A stretch of 64,000 nt of DNA, from NCBI GenBank assembly GCA_949987565.1, contig OX465112.1, positions 12,354,536 to 12,418,535 of the forward strand, written 5' to 3'. Shown one piece after another: positions 10,481-20,700 of this stretch. Both the position numbers and the translations under genes were made by a program. The stretch's first letter is position 1. Each line of letters begins with the position of its first letter. The notes beneath the pieces are model-generated. The model had not been told where the DNA came from, ran no database searches, and saw only the letters and a list, made by a program, of their open reading frames with translations. Source of the DNA: Luidia sarsii. Lineage: Eukaryota; Echinodermata; Asteroidea; Paxillosida; Luidiidae.

Positions 10481-13400
10481 CGCCCTATCATCCTCGTCAT
10501 AAGTCACATGGTGATTAACATTCTCGAATAATGAGAGATTGCCAGTTGTATGATAAAAAAAACTACAGCAACCTTTGTTGAAGCCTTAGAAGGGTCAAAT
10601 TAATTGAGAAGGCTGGGAGTAGGCTATTATTTCTATAGCCCTGTCAAAGAGGGTCTCCCCAGTGTACGGCTCCGGCAGAAATCCAGACCAACAAAATATT
10701 GCACGCAAACCACGGCACAACGGCTACCACGACGGATCCAACTCCAAGCTGGAATTCCATATCTGCCGTCGCCCGTCGCCCGTCGCCCGTCGCCCGTCTC
10801 GCAGACCGGACTGCTGCCATCCCAATGACTTGATCAACTAAAGACTACCGAGTTGAGACGAAATTCCCACGGATTTCAACATTTGGCGTTTTTATTTTAA
10901 ATTTTTTATCTTCTGTCATGCAGTCATCGGCCCTGCCAAACATTTTTGTCTGCTCTAAGTCAAACCACTAACCTTCACAACAAAACTAACTCAAACCACG
11001 CACCCTCTTTTTCCAAATTTGTTTGACCCACCCACCAACCCCTATTTTCGATTTAAAAAAAGAGAGTACAAATTGTACATAGGAACCTTTAGACCTCACC
11101 TACATTTGATATAAATTCAAATACATGTACACATCTATTAAAATGCAACACATTATGACAAGATGATATAAACAGATAGATATTTAAGTATTGATTATGC
11201 ATGAGGAAAAATACATGCACTTCAGTGACGGCGCGAATGATGAAGGTAGTCTCTCCCTTTTGCACCTTTTGCACAAGTTTTGGAAAGCTGGCGCGGCGCG
11301 CACGATATGTAAAAAGGCAAGGCAGAAAGATAACTTTTGTCCGGATTTTAATTTGAAAAGTGAAGTTCGATTTTCAATTTATTTCTTTGACCCATCCACC
11401 CACTATTTCGAAAAAAAAAGGCGAAATTTAAAAACATAGAACATTTTGAGTGACCCTAAAGCAGTAAAGCGTTCACCAGGAAAACCAATTTCGAGCGGGC
11501 GGCTGTGGTTCCTTGGATTCCCACGTACTGTACCTGCAGCAGCGAAAACCCTCAGGGGGAACACTATCTTGCAGCCACTGGGGTGTGGGTAACGATTTAA
11601 TTTGTTCTTCGGCGAGGCCGATCCTGAAATGACCGGAATGTTTACATTAACTCACGACAAGCCACTTCAGCAGGAGACACATGCCAAGGGGCGGGGATCC
11701 ACTCTGTGGAAGTCCAAATTTTGTTTTCAAACTTGAAGATTGGGTTCGAATCCTCTGTCGAATATACGCCAGCGCGGCCTCGTCTGAGTCTCAGCTCGAC
11801 CTTCGTTTCGGCTCGCCCCTTTTATGATGTTATGGTTCCCGCCTAATTGCCTGGCAATGGCGCCATGATCGACCGTTTCGAATGGCAAAACAAAGGTCTC
11901 GGGAGGTCGGGAGGGGCAGTCGTTGACCAGACTATTTTGAATTCGGTGGTGCATGGCGGCCAGGCAGGATTTTTCTGTTTTCCATGAATTAGGTGGTGTG
12001 ATCGTTCAGTGGCCTTCATAAGGCGACTAGGTGAATACTGCATGCATTTCATCACGATTGAGGTAATACTACGGCGTTCGACACATTATTTTGTTCTAAC
12101 TTCCGTACCTGTCAGATAAACTACTGTACAAGTAATATTTACATACTTGTCCAATCATAGAGCAATGCACGTTGTTTTTGGAATATTATATCTGAATGTA
12201 GAAATGGTGTCAAATAGTATACTGGTTTTCTTGACCTAGTGTTATGCAAATTAATTTGAACAAGAAAGACGTGACTTATAGATCCTAGTTAAGGCCCAGA
12301 TAGGAGTAGACCGAACCATCCCTCAACATTTTTGATACTAAGCAACATTGCTTTGATTTGCTGAATTGAGAAAAAAAGCATTTTTCATACCAAGTTCTTG
12401 TCCAGTTCTTCCTTGTTTCGGAAAGTTCAGGTCAGGCAGTAAGAAGCAATTTTCTTTGTGGAGAAATTGAGATTTCAAAGAATATTCCCCGAGGAAATCG
12501 TTTTTCAAAAGATTCATCTGACATCTGAACTTCTCATCCTAGAGACCTAGAGGCTAGGCCAAGTTTCATCAAAAATCAGTATCAATGCATAAACTTGTAC
12601 ACAAAACTACAATCAACAGAGAAGTCTTTCCAAACTGGCTTTTCTGATTTAAAACAAAATAACAAATGTTTTTTATTCAGATCAAATTTTGACAAAACAG
12701 ATCTTGCTTTAACCTTTGGTACCAGCATGAAATTGAGCATCATTTTAAAATAACTCTTTGATAAAAACAAAATTAAGAATTTCTTCATTTACAAGAACTA
12801 TGCAACTCGTACTATTGACCTACAGTCTATACTAGTACTACATATACCACATCCGATGATCAAATTCTAAGGAGAAACCCCATATCTTGATTATCTTCAG
12901 CATTCAATTGACACGAAACCATCATTCTACCTTTTAAGTATAACAATAACCAACAAATCTGGAAATGGCAATGAAAATTTGACAGGACCAGCCCTTAGAT
13001 GGCGGCCTATGCTATAGGCTATAGGCAAATTGGTTAACTATGAAGATTGAAAATAAGAGGTAGTAATTCGTGTGCACTGTGCACTTCTACAAGTAGCAGG
13101 TAAGTGGCAGGCTACTTCAGTCATGTATATTCAACATAGAATTAAGAACCCTAAGATTTATAATATATTTCCAAAGAATACTTTCGCTGCTGGGTACTCA
13201 TATACTACTACTACTAGTAGGCCTACTAAGTTTTTCCCATGAAGGAAACTACAAGTTTGTAACTTCCTCAATTTTTTTTCAGACAAGCTTCAGAGTAAAA
13301 CCCCTTTAACCAACATTCACACACCGGAGATGCCAACATTTATATTGTTATAAAATGTGTAACAAATGACCCAGTTTGTTTGTCAGTTCAAAACAGTACA

Positions 13401-13961
13401 CATCAACGTGATGTGTTGTGTTACAAAAATAATAACTATAACTATACACTCCCTGGGATCCAGGATGCATAGGCCTGACATAATTATTTGGCCGTAGGCC
13501 AACACAAAGTCAAAATAATACAAGACAGTTTGTTTTGCGAAACTGCGACCACTCTTCAGCTCTTTTGACATTTCCTGCAGCGAGTTTGGGCTCGAGTATC
13601 GATCCCATGACACTTCCTTGAAATAGACGGTATGGTACTTGATATTTACTACGTAAATGTACTCCATTTTAATGATTATTTCGATGTTTAGATCGACGGT
13701 CTCGGTTCAAGTAGGCCTACTACTCCTAGATCTAGTACTATGTAATTGTAGTTGTACTTGTACTGCAGAACCCTCGAGGACGATCAAAATATCAAAAGTC
13801 AGGAGTATAATGGAGTATAGTATAACTAAGGGCAGTTATGTAAGCTCGTCAAGCCTTGACTCAAGTCAAGGGCCTTAGGCTTAGAGGAGTCTTTTCAGTT
13901 CCACCAATTCAATTGCGTGAAGAAAACAAGTTCGCGAAGGGCGAGAACGGAGGAGCAGTCT
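10481..13961. other. Spacer between nanos A and nanos B
   Basis: No exon is supported on either strand. The half nearest nanos B should include its 3' UTR. A possible polyadenylation signal (ATTAAA on the minus strand) is at 13668-13673, about 290 nt past the nanos B stop. The half nearest nanos A should contain nanos A regulatory DNA. No recognisable transposon ends were found. Confidence 0.45.
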
Positions 13962-14615
13962 TTAGATGACGGCCCATCTACTCGTCTGCCGTCTTCTCCC
14001 GGTCGAGGTGCGGGGCGTCTTCAGCGGGGAGAGCTGCTCGGTCTCGTTCAGGGGACAGTACTTGACCGTGTGGGCCAGGTCACCATTCTGGCCGCAGATA
14101 GGGCAAGTGTAGGCCCTCAGGATCGGGCAGGTGGTCCGGCCGCTGCCGTCCTTCAGCACGTGCGACCCGTACACATTCTCCGCCTCCCCGTTGTTCTTGC
14201 AGAAGACGCAGAAGTTGTGCCGCTGATGCTGACGAGAGCCACCGCCGTGGGGAAGCTGCCCCGAGCCCGCCAGTAGACACTTGGGTCGAAGGGTGGTCGT
14301 TGAGGCTACGGAGAACGGGAGAAACCCGACATTTCCACCACCACCAATACAGCCACAACTGCTGCTTGTCTCTGATGATGCCTCGGTGTCCGAAGAGCTG
14401 AAGCCGTTCAGGTCGAAATCGACCTCCTCGTCGGTCGTTTTAGTTGTCAAGAGAGACACCAGCCCGTCGCTGCTCAGCTTGCAGGGCCCGGTCGATGGGG
14501 CAAGTTCGGAGGGGCAGTCGGACATTTGAAGTCTTGAGAGCAGTCCAGAGAGTCCCAGATAGTCTCGGAAGGGGGAAAAGGGGACGGCAAGGTGGGAATC
14601 GGTAGGAACCTCCAT
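13962..14615 (-). CDS. nanos: Nanos B, single-exon nanos-family translational repressor
   Basis: A complete 217-aa open frame on the minus strand starts at a true ATG (14615). Residues about 13-29 contain [14 protein letters not shown], the NOT1-interacting-like motif near the N terminus. A long Ser/Thr/Gly-rich linker follows (about 40-130). Two CCHC knuckles are complete: C136, C139, H152, C163 and C171, C174, H182, C187, with exact nanos spacing. The C terminus shares RTSTGR with nanos A and then diverges. It is intronless in the coding region, whereas nanos A appears to have one intron. Same orientation and 3.7 kb spacing indicate tandem duplication. It should bind mRNA and recruit deadenylase in germ-line cells (family knowledge). 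Confidence 0.97.
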   Translation of the reverse strand: MEVPTDSHLAVPFSPFRDYLGLSGLLSRLQMSDCPSELAPSTGPCKLSSDGLVSLLTTKTTDEEVDFDLNGFSSSDTEASSETSSSCGCIGGGGNVGFLPFSVASTTTLRPKCLLAGSGQLPHGGGSRQHQRHNFCVFCKNNGEAENVYGSHVLKDGSGRTTCPILRAYTCPICGQNGDLAHTVKYCPLNETEQLSPLKTPRTSTGRRRQTSRWAVI

Positions 14616-14775
14616 GCTTGCTTGCTAGCCTGCCTGCTTGGTTTGAGCCTTGGTTTGAGTGTTCCTTCCTCTATGGTTTGATTGGTATAGTGACTATTAA
14701 CTCCGCTGAACGACTGTTCCCCTTTTGTACAACTCAGCCACTCACTCTCACATGGGCCTCCCACACATACCTTCG

Positions 14776-14783
14776 TTTATATA
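14776..14783 (-). promoter_or_regulatory. TATA box of nanos B
   Basis: TATATAAA on the minus strand, 161 bp upstream of the nanos B ATG. Transcription would begin near 14750, giving a 5' UTR of about 135 nt. CCAAT elements further upstream support a promoter here. Confidence 0.65.
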
Positions 14784-14884
14784 AGGGGTATCATCACCGG
14801 ATGTTTCTGCGAATATGTCTGGGTGGTGTGTACTGTACTCACTAAAACAAGCGTTGCGGTATGTGGACGAGGTGCGTTAATCCC

Positions 14885-14939
14885 ATTGGCTGAGGGCTGT
14901 GCATAGTCTTGCATAGGTGATAGGATGTCAGGCCATTGG
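14885..14939 (-). promoter_or_regulatory. Two CCAAT boxes upstream of nanos B
   Basis: CCAAT on the minus strand occurs at 14885-14889 (context AGCCAATGG) and 14935-14939 (context AACCAATGG). These are about 105 and 155 bp upstream of the TATA box. The geometry is typical of a CCAAT-TATA promoter. Confidence 0.5.
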
Positions 14940-15448
14940 TTGGATGTGGTTGATACGACAGGAAATGACACCTGGATTGGCAACAAGCGGATTCCATCGT
15001 GCAGTGACCAATTATTGTATACTGGGTTGGATCATGGTGGTTTGATCATGGTTGTATCATGGAGGAATAAGGTTGTATCATGGAGCTATAATAATTATAT
15101 CCATGGTTAGATCATGGTTGGATCGTGGAGCTATAATAATATCCATGGTTGGATCATGTTTGGATTATTCAAAACAGGACCAGCCCCTATTTCCATACAG
15201 TAAATCAAGAGAAGAAAATCTCAAATTTAGAGGGCCCGACATTCAACTTTCCATGACGTCTTGGGAATGGTGCTGCCAGAATCGAAATTTAACTTTGCGC
15301 GAATTGGAATATTTGGGTCATTCTCAACATTTTCACAACAGCAAGCACTGAAGCAGTTTGTATTTTGTATTTTAATACCACACACAATATTCCGCCTCCT
15401 TGCTCCATAGTACTATTTCGGAATACTATGTCCCTGAAATCTGATATA
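14940..15448. other. Intergenic DNA with ATCATGG direct repeats
   Basis: No exon. Between about 15020 and 15165 the words GGTTGGATCATGG, GTATCATGGAG and GAGCTATAATAAT repeat as a degenerate tandem array. This lies in the divergent interval between nanos B and shootin. Confidence 0.5.
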
Positions 15449-15690
15449 TGTGACCCGCCACAACGACATGAGGACTATCCCACCAAAACACTTTTCGAGT
15501 AAACGACGCCTGAAGCTAAAGTATCTTCACAATTCGATTAAAAATAAAAATAAAAAATAGATATTTGTGGAAAAATTAAGTATTAGAGGATATTATAAAT
15601 AAAAGCTAATGGTATACTCTTTCACATCATTAGAAAATCTCAAAATCTCAAAAGTGGGGGTTATTCTTCATTATGCTGTGCCGGGTCACA
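15449..15690. mobile_element. TA-flanked MITE, copy 2
   Basis: A 242-bp element with ends TGTGACCCGCCACA and TGTGCCGGGTCACA, flanked by TA on both sides. It is a diverged, oppositely oriented relative of the element at 1165-1414. It contains no coding capacity and has an A/T-rich centre. Confidence 0.75.
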
Positions 15691-16505
15691 TATCTGAAAT
15701 TGTCATCGATGACCAATTCATGCTATATGTATACAGCTAAAAAGTATTCCTCAATTAATAAAATGTCTACCACAGCAGTCGAAATTGGAAGTTACTGAGG
15801 TAGGTGACCAGTTCTGTTTTAAAATGTTGAAAACTGCTTACAAATTACCAAACTTATGCAATTCAGGAAATGGGGCCTTGGTTGAGGTCAAGTCATATCG
15901 GCTTATGTCAATACCATCTCTAAGAAATTCCCATGGTTACGTCATTGTGCTAGCATAATTCGGATTAGTAACTGTATATGCCTACAATAGATGTTGCAAA
16001 CTGCAACTGTCGTGACGTTTCTATCCTAGCAGGATATAGGATCTGTTCGTGAACGCTTAACCAGAAAATTAAACAGCGCCACCACTCGACGACTATAAAT
16101 CGACTATACATCTTTTGGCGCCGATTTCAACTTGGCTTTGAAAAAGGACGCGGACTTCCAGGCTGACAGTTTAAAAAAAATAAAATTGTTCGACAGATTA
16201 ATGAATAGAAATCAACTAAATCTGATTTACCCTTATAAAGCTGCATCCGTAATGGCGAGGATCAACATGCACTTACAAGCTACAGTTGGATTTAGCAAAA
16301 ATATGCCTCACCCTTATTTTCGACTTCGTGCTTTTATCAATTTTAAAGATGTCATAATTTTTATTTGTGTTCTTTTAGTAAACCCAGAATTAATATTGGT
16401 GTATTTAATGAATGTTTTTTGGGATTTTTTCTTTTTTTTTCTTCTAAATTACGGGATCCCAGTCTCTTGGAAAAGCATTGAGTATTGATTATAACCAAAA
16501 TGTAA
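15691..16505. other. Intergenic DNA with foldback remnants
   Basis: No gene recognised. Remnants of the CCTAGCAGGACC foldback family occur near 15824-15855 and 15990-16040, where the words AAAATGTTGAAAACTGC, TGTTGCAAACTGC and CGTTTCTATCCTAGCAGG are seen. Open frames around 16132-16488 lack any recognisable motif. Confidence 0.45.
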
Positions 16506-16898
16506 ATGATATACAAAAATGTTGAAAACTGCTTATTGACTAAAATTACCAAAATGCAAATCTCAAAAATTAGTGGGCCTGACGTTTCGATCCTAGCAGG
16601 ACCTTTCTCAAAGGCCGAGTGCAGCTTTCTGATAATCCCTATTTTGTGTTCACTCCTCCACACTTCTCTCTTTGATCTTTCCCCCTCCTCTCACTAATCC
16701 CTACCCCAAGGCTATACTCCTTGCCCTTCCCTTTGACCTCACCCTACCAGCTTTCCTCTTTGTCATTTGTTTCTCATCCGTGTCCTATTCACTCTCTTCA
16801 CCCTTCCTTCGTGTACATGTATCTGTTTTGTCCTTGCCTTTGAGAAAGGTCCTGCTAGTATAGTAGTAGGATCGAAACGTCAGGCCCAGTAAATTTCA
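16506..16898. mobile_element. Foldback element of the CCTAGCAGGACC family, full-length copy with interior
   Basis: The left arm runs through AAATGTTGAAAACTGCTTA, AAAATTACCAAAATGC, GTGGGCCTGACGTTTCG and ATCCTAGCAGGACC. The right arm (about 16842-16898) is its complement, with a small insertion in the middle. The interior of about 220 bp is CT-rich and contains CCCTTCCCTTTGACCTCACC. That phrase is the repeat unit found expanded at 36.0-36.4 and 37.5-38.4 kb. No coding capacity; probably a non-autonomous DNA transposon. Confidence 0.75.
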
Positions 16899-17686
16899 AA
16901 ATATTAATGATGCAATAAGTTGAACATAGTGTGATGAGTTGAACCATGGAGGGTTGAACATGGAATCACAAATTCAAGAAACAAAAAAAAAGAGAAAACA
17001 CATAAGCATGACAAGTTCTGTCAGTGTGTGAGAAAGATCCCGCTATCGCCCACCCTATTTCTTATTCCCGTCATGCGCCTTAAATAAATTCCTCATCGAT
17101 CGTCGGATATATTTTTTACAACATCCAACATCCTCCTACCATTTTCTAACCAAACATTCCCTTTCACAAGAAACGCTGACTTCACTGGAAAGTGGAAATC
17201 CCCATTTTAAGCGGAAGATTCCAAATAATTATCAACAATAGTTCCATCCACAGCGGCCATTCGCAAACTTTTAAAACTTCTTATCAACTCGGCGTCCTGT
17301 GATCAATCCGTCGGACGGCACCATTCTTCAAAGGGGGTGTTAACGGGGTGTATTATATTTCACGTTATTAAATGAATTAAGCAGCTGCCATTCAGCAATT
17401 TTCTATTTACAAAATGTCACGGACTGTATTGTCTAAGATTGATCGTTAATCTGTGAGTGATTAAAGACCGTATCTTTTGAAAAGATACTGAAAAGAAACA
17501 CCCCTATAGGCTCTTTTTTTCCTGAAGTCCAATGAAAAGGCGGAAGTAAGTTCGCATAAACTTGTCCGCACTTTTCTGAGAAGCGAATACCGCAGCGCTC
17601 AGTTGGAAACAGAACTACTCTCGCCGGTCGTCATCAACGCGTTGAAAGTTGGATATTCACAGAGGTATCATCATCATTCTGGTGAA
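16899..17686 (+). promoter_or_regulatory. 5' flank and probable 5' UTR/promoter of the shootin-like gene
   Basis: DNA upstream of the first ATG of the shootin-like gene. A CCAAT word occurs at about 17529-17533, and an ETS-like CGGAAG site at about 17551-17556. There is no convincing TATA box. The frame is open for some way upstream of 17687 but without another ATG, consistent with 5' UTR. The transcription start cannot be fixed. Confidence 0.35.
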
Positions 17687-17786
17687 ATGGACACGATCAA
17701 GGAAGATACGGACCCGGGAAAGGGTACCGAGGAGTCGACAACCACTGACAGCGAACTGGCAGCCTTCAAAAAAGCTGCGACCCAAG
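17687..17786 (+). CDS. SHTN1: Shootin-like exon 1
   Basis: Starts at ATG in a good context (G at -3, G at +4) and encodes 33 codons plus one base. The peptide is acidic and Thr-rich (MDTIKEDTDPGKGTEES) then ELAAFKKAATQ. It ends at donor CAAG|GTAATT in phase 1, matching the acceptor of exon 2 to make an Ala codon. No in-frame ATG was found just upstream. An additional 5' non-coding exon is possible. Confidence 0.8.
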
Positions 17787-20700
17787 GTAATTGATATAAT
17801 TTTATATGAGTGACTCGATGAATAAATTCTAACTGAAAAAAAATTAATGAAAAAAGGATGGGCTTGTACTGCGAATCGAAATGAAATAGTTTAGTTTGAA
17901 ACCTAGATAACGTAAAAGGGTGGAAAAAACTAGATTCACAATACACCACATATAATTATTGTTATACGTGTAATGTATAGACGTCATTACATTAGCCATT
18001 GTCAGCTACAACCACTTGCCGAAAAAAACCACCACTGGTTTGTGACGCATATGTCAACCAGACGACGGTCAGTACACTGTGTGCACGGCCTTTACAGTGT
18101 ACTTTGTACTTTGTAGAAAACATGCACTTCATTATTCCTACATTTGTACATAGGCGCCACACATGATAAACGCCACCAAATATTTTTTTAAAAACTGTAA
18201 CAGAGTAAGGACATTTTATTCCAGTGTAATATTCAACTAGAATGTAAGTTTAAAATTGAGTGGGCCTGACGTTTCGATCCTAGCAGGACCTTTCTCAAAG
18301 GTCCTGCTAGTGCTAGGATCGAAACGTCAGGCCCACTAAATTTTAGATTTACATTTTGGTAATTTTAGTCAGTAAGCAGTTTGCAACATTTTTGTATAAA
18401 TTATCACCTTAGAATGTAAGTTGATATGTTTAAGACAGAAAACCATGATTAATCAATGAATAATATTTCATCATTACAGGATCATTAACTCTTAAATTAA
18501 TGTTGACCATATTCAATCTCGAGTCTCAAATGAAATAATTCACACAATGCAGTAAGAAATACAATCATGTCTGTGCACATTCAGGAAGTGTGACACTGAA
18601 CTCTCCTCATTTGACCCTGTGATATTGCTCGATATCCAGGAAGAAGATTTGGTGGAGTTTGAATCGTGATTCAAATCGGGGTCCAAATAATTGCGTTTAT
18701 TTGGTGTAGTGGAAACGAACCTAATCCTTAGCCAGAAGACAAGTATAAACATTGTCATTTTGTCAACTCATGTCAGCCAAAGTCCATTGCTTTATTTTAG
18801 TACTAGTACATAATACACGTATCACTATGTCCGATAGTGCAGGCTGACCATTATGAAAATGTGTAAACAGTGCTTGCAGTTTGCAATGAAGAGATCTGTA
18901 CTCAGCACCTTGACTTCTATCCCTTGCCATCAAAACAATTGACTTCCTGGACAAGTTGACTTCCGTTTGCAATGGGTGGGCTTTTTTTTCACCCATGTTT
19001 TGTCAGGAAAGAATGGAACGGAACATTGGTGGGGAAATTGTCACTCATGTTATTGGTTTGATTAAAGAAATGTTGGGATTAGGGAACTACTTCCTGACTT
19101 CAATGACCAAAATTCTAGACTCCAGAAATTAAGAGTGCCTGACATTTTGTTGCTACCACTGTACCTGAATATTTTGCTAAAAAGAAATCCACAAGGATTG
19201 AAACGTCAGTAGCTTCAAATTAACAAAGTTTGACTACTTTATTTGAAAGAAGAGAAAACAATTGAAAAATCTTTTGTATTTATTAAACAAAAATGTATTT
19301 ATTTATTGAACCTGAGGCCTTGTATTTTAAGCCAAAGGTCTTGGAATATAACTTATATCTCAGCCCAGTCAATTGTTTCTGACTGGGGATATTGTCCCCC
19401 AACCCAAGGAACCTTTTTGAGGTCCCAATTTAGAGGATTGCATAGCTTGAATTTACTGGCCGGTAAGTTAAATCATAGGCCCCAATTCAAATATCTGGAG
19501 TGGTCCAGTCAAAAAATGGACTGTGAATTAGTATAGCATGTGTGTATTGATTGAAATGGTTTTATCTTTTATGATGCATTGCTATGCATACATAAGCCCA
19601 GTTTCAGAAACGGGGTGACCCCAGAAATACTGCCTTTTATATTCATAACAGGGTGCATGTAAAAGTTCCAAAATGTTCCTCCCTAAGGGCAAATGTACCT
19701 TGCTTGGTTGCTTCATAATGTTGATTGGCCTTTTGTCCACAATGCTGCAAATATTGTCAAAAAGCAGGCTGTGCAGTTTGCATTGATGGCATAGACCACA
19801 ACACAAATAAAGCCAATGTTTGAGTGCCATTCATAGCTTATTCCAGTGTAACTGTGAGGAAGTGTTTGGGTATTTAGAAATAATGTTTGCATGGATGGTT
19901 GGTTCAGTCTGGTAATACTAATAGATTTTGCATCTGAATGAAGTGCTCCCAGGCTCACAATTTCTGACCCGCTTTTAACTTTTTTTATGATTCTAAGTAC
20001 AGTCTGCAGTGTTAACTGACTAGACAGAATATACTGAATTCTTGGTCTTATTACAACTGTCCAGGTCTCCAGGACCACACTTAAAGGTATTTTTGCCTGT
20101 GAAAAAACAATTCCAAAAGGAGGTGCTTGCATTAATTGAATCATGAGCCCTTTTGATTTATTCTGATATTTCAGTTTGACTAGGCCTATATCAAGTAATT
20201 CTGGTAGTGGTTAGTGAACAGTTTCTGAACATTTCTTCATCACCACAATCGTATTTCATAGATTATTCAACTACTGTAATTTTAGATTCAGTTCAGCCAG
20301 TGGTAATCCTTGCAGTGTCCAATTGAAAGGGCCTCCCTTTGTTAGGTTGCAGTTGATAAGATGAGAGTGCTGGCTGTGAAGTCCCTAAATCCTATTCTAA
20401 GGTCACTTCCTATTCTTATTCAAATCATGTTGTGTTGGTCTAGGGTTCTGGGGAATTCCCTGTTCACTACTGGCATTGTGTGTGTGTGGGGCCACTTTTC
20501 CACCGGACTTTAGGGCTATTCTAAGAAGGTACAGGCTAGTCTGAGATAATCATGGGGGAGGAAATATGACGAGAAACAGGAAGGAAGAATGGGAAAATCT
20601 GAGAGGGGTTAAAAGACCAAATTTGCTGGAGGTCCTGGTCTCTTTGCCTGCCATCACCTTGTGAAGGGAAAATGGCTGGGAAATTTTAAAAACAATTTGA

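Noticed and set aside
17603..17686. 28-codon N-terminal extension of shootin exon 1
   Set aside because: The upstream codon at 17603 is TTG, not ATG; the first ATG in good context is 17687.
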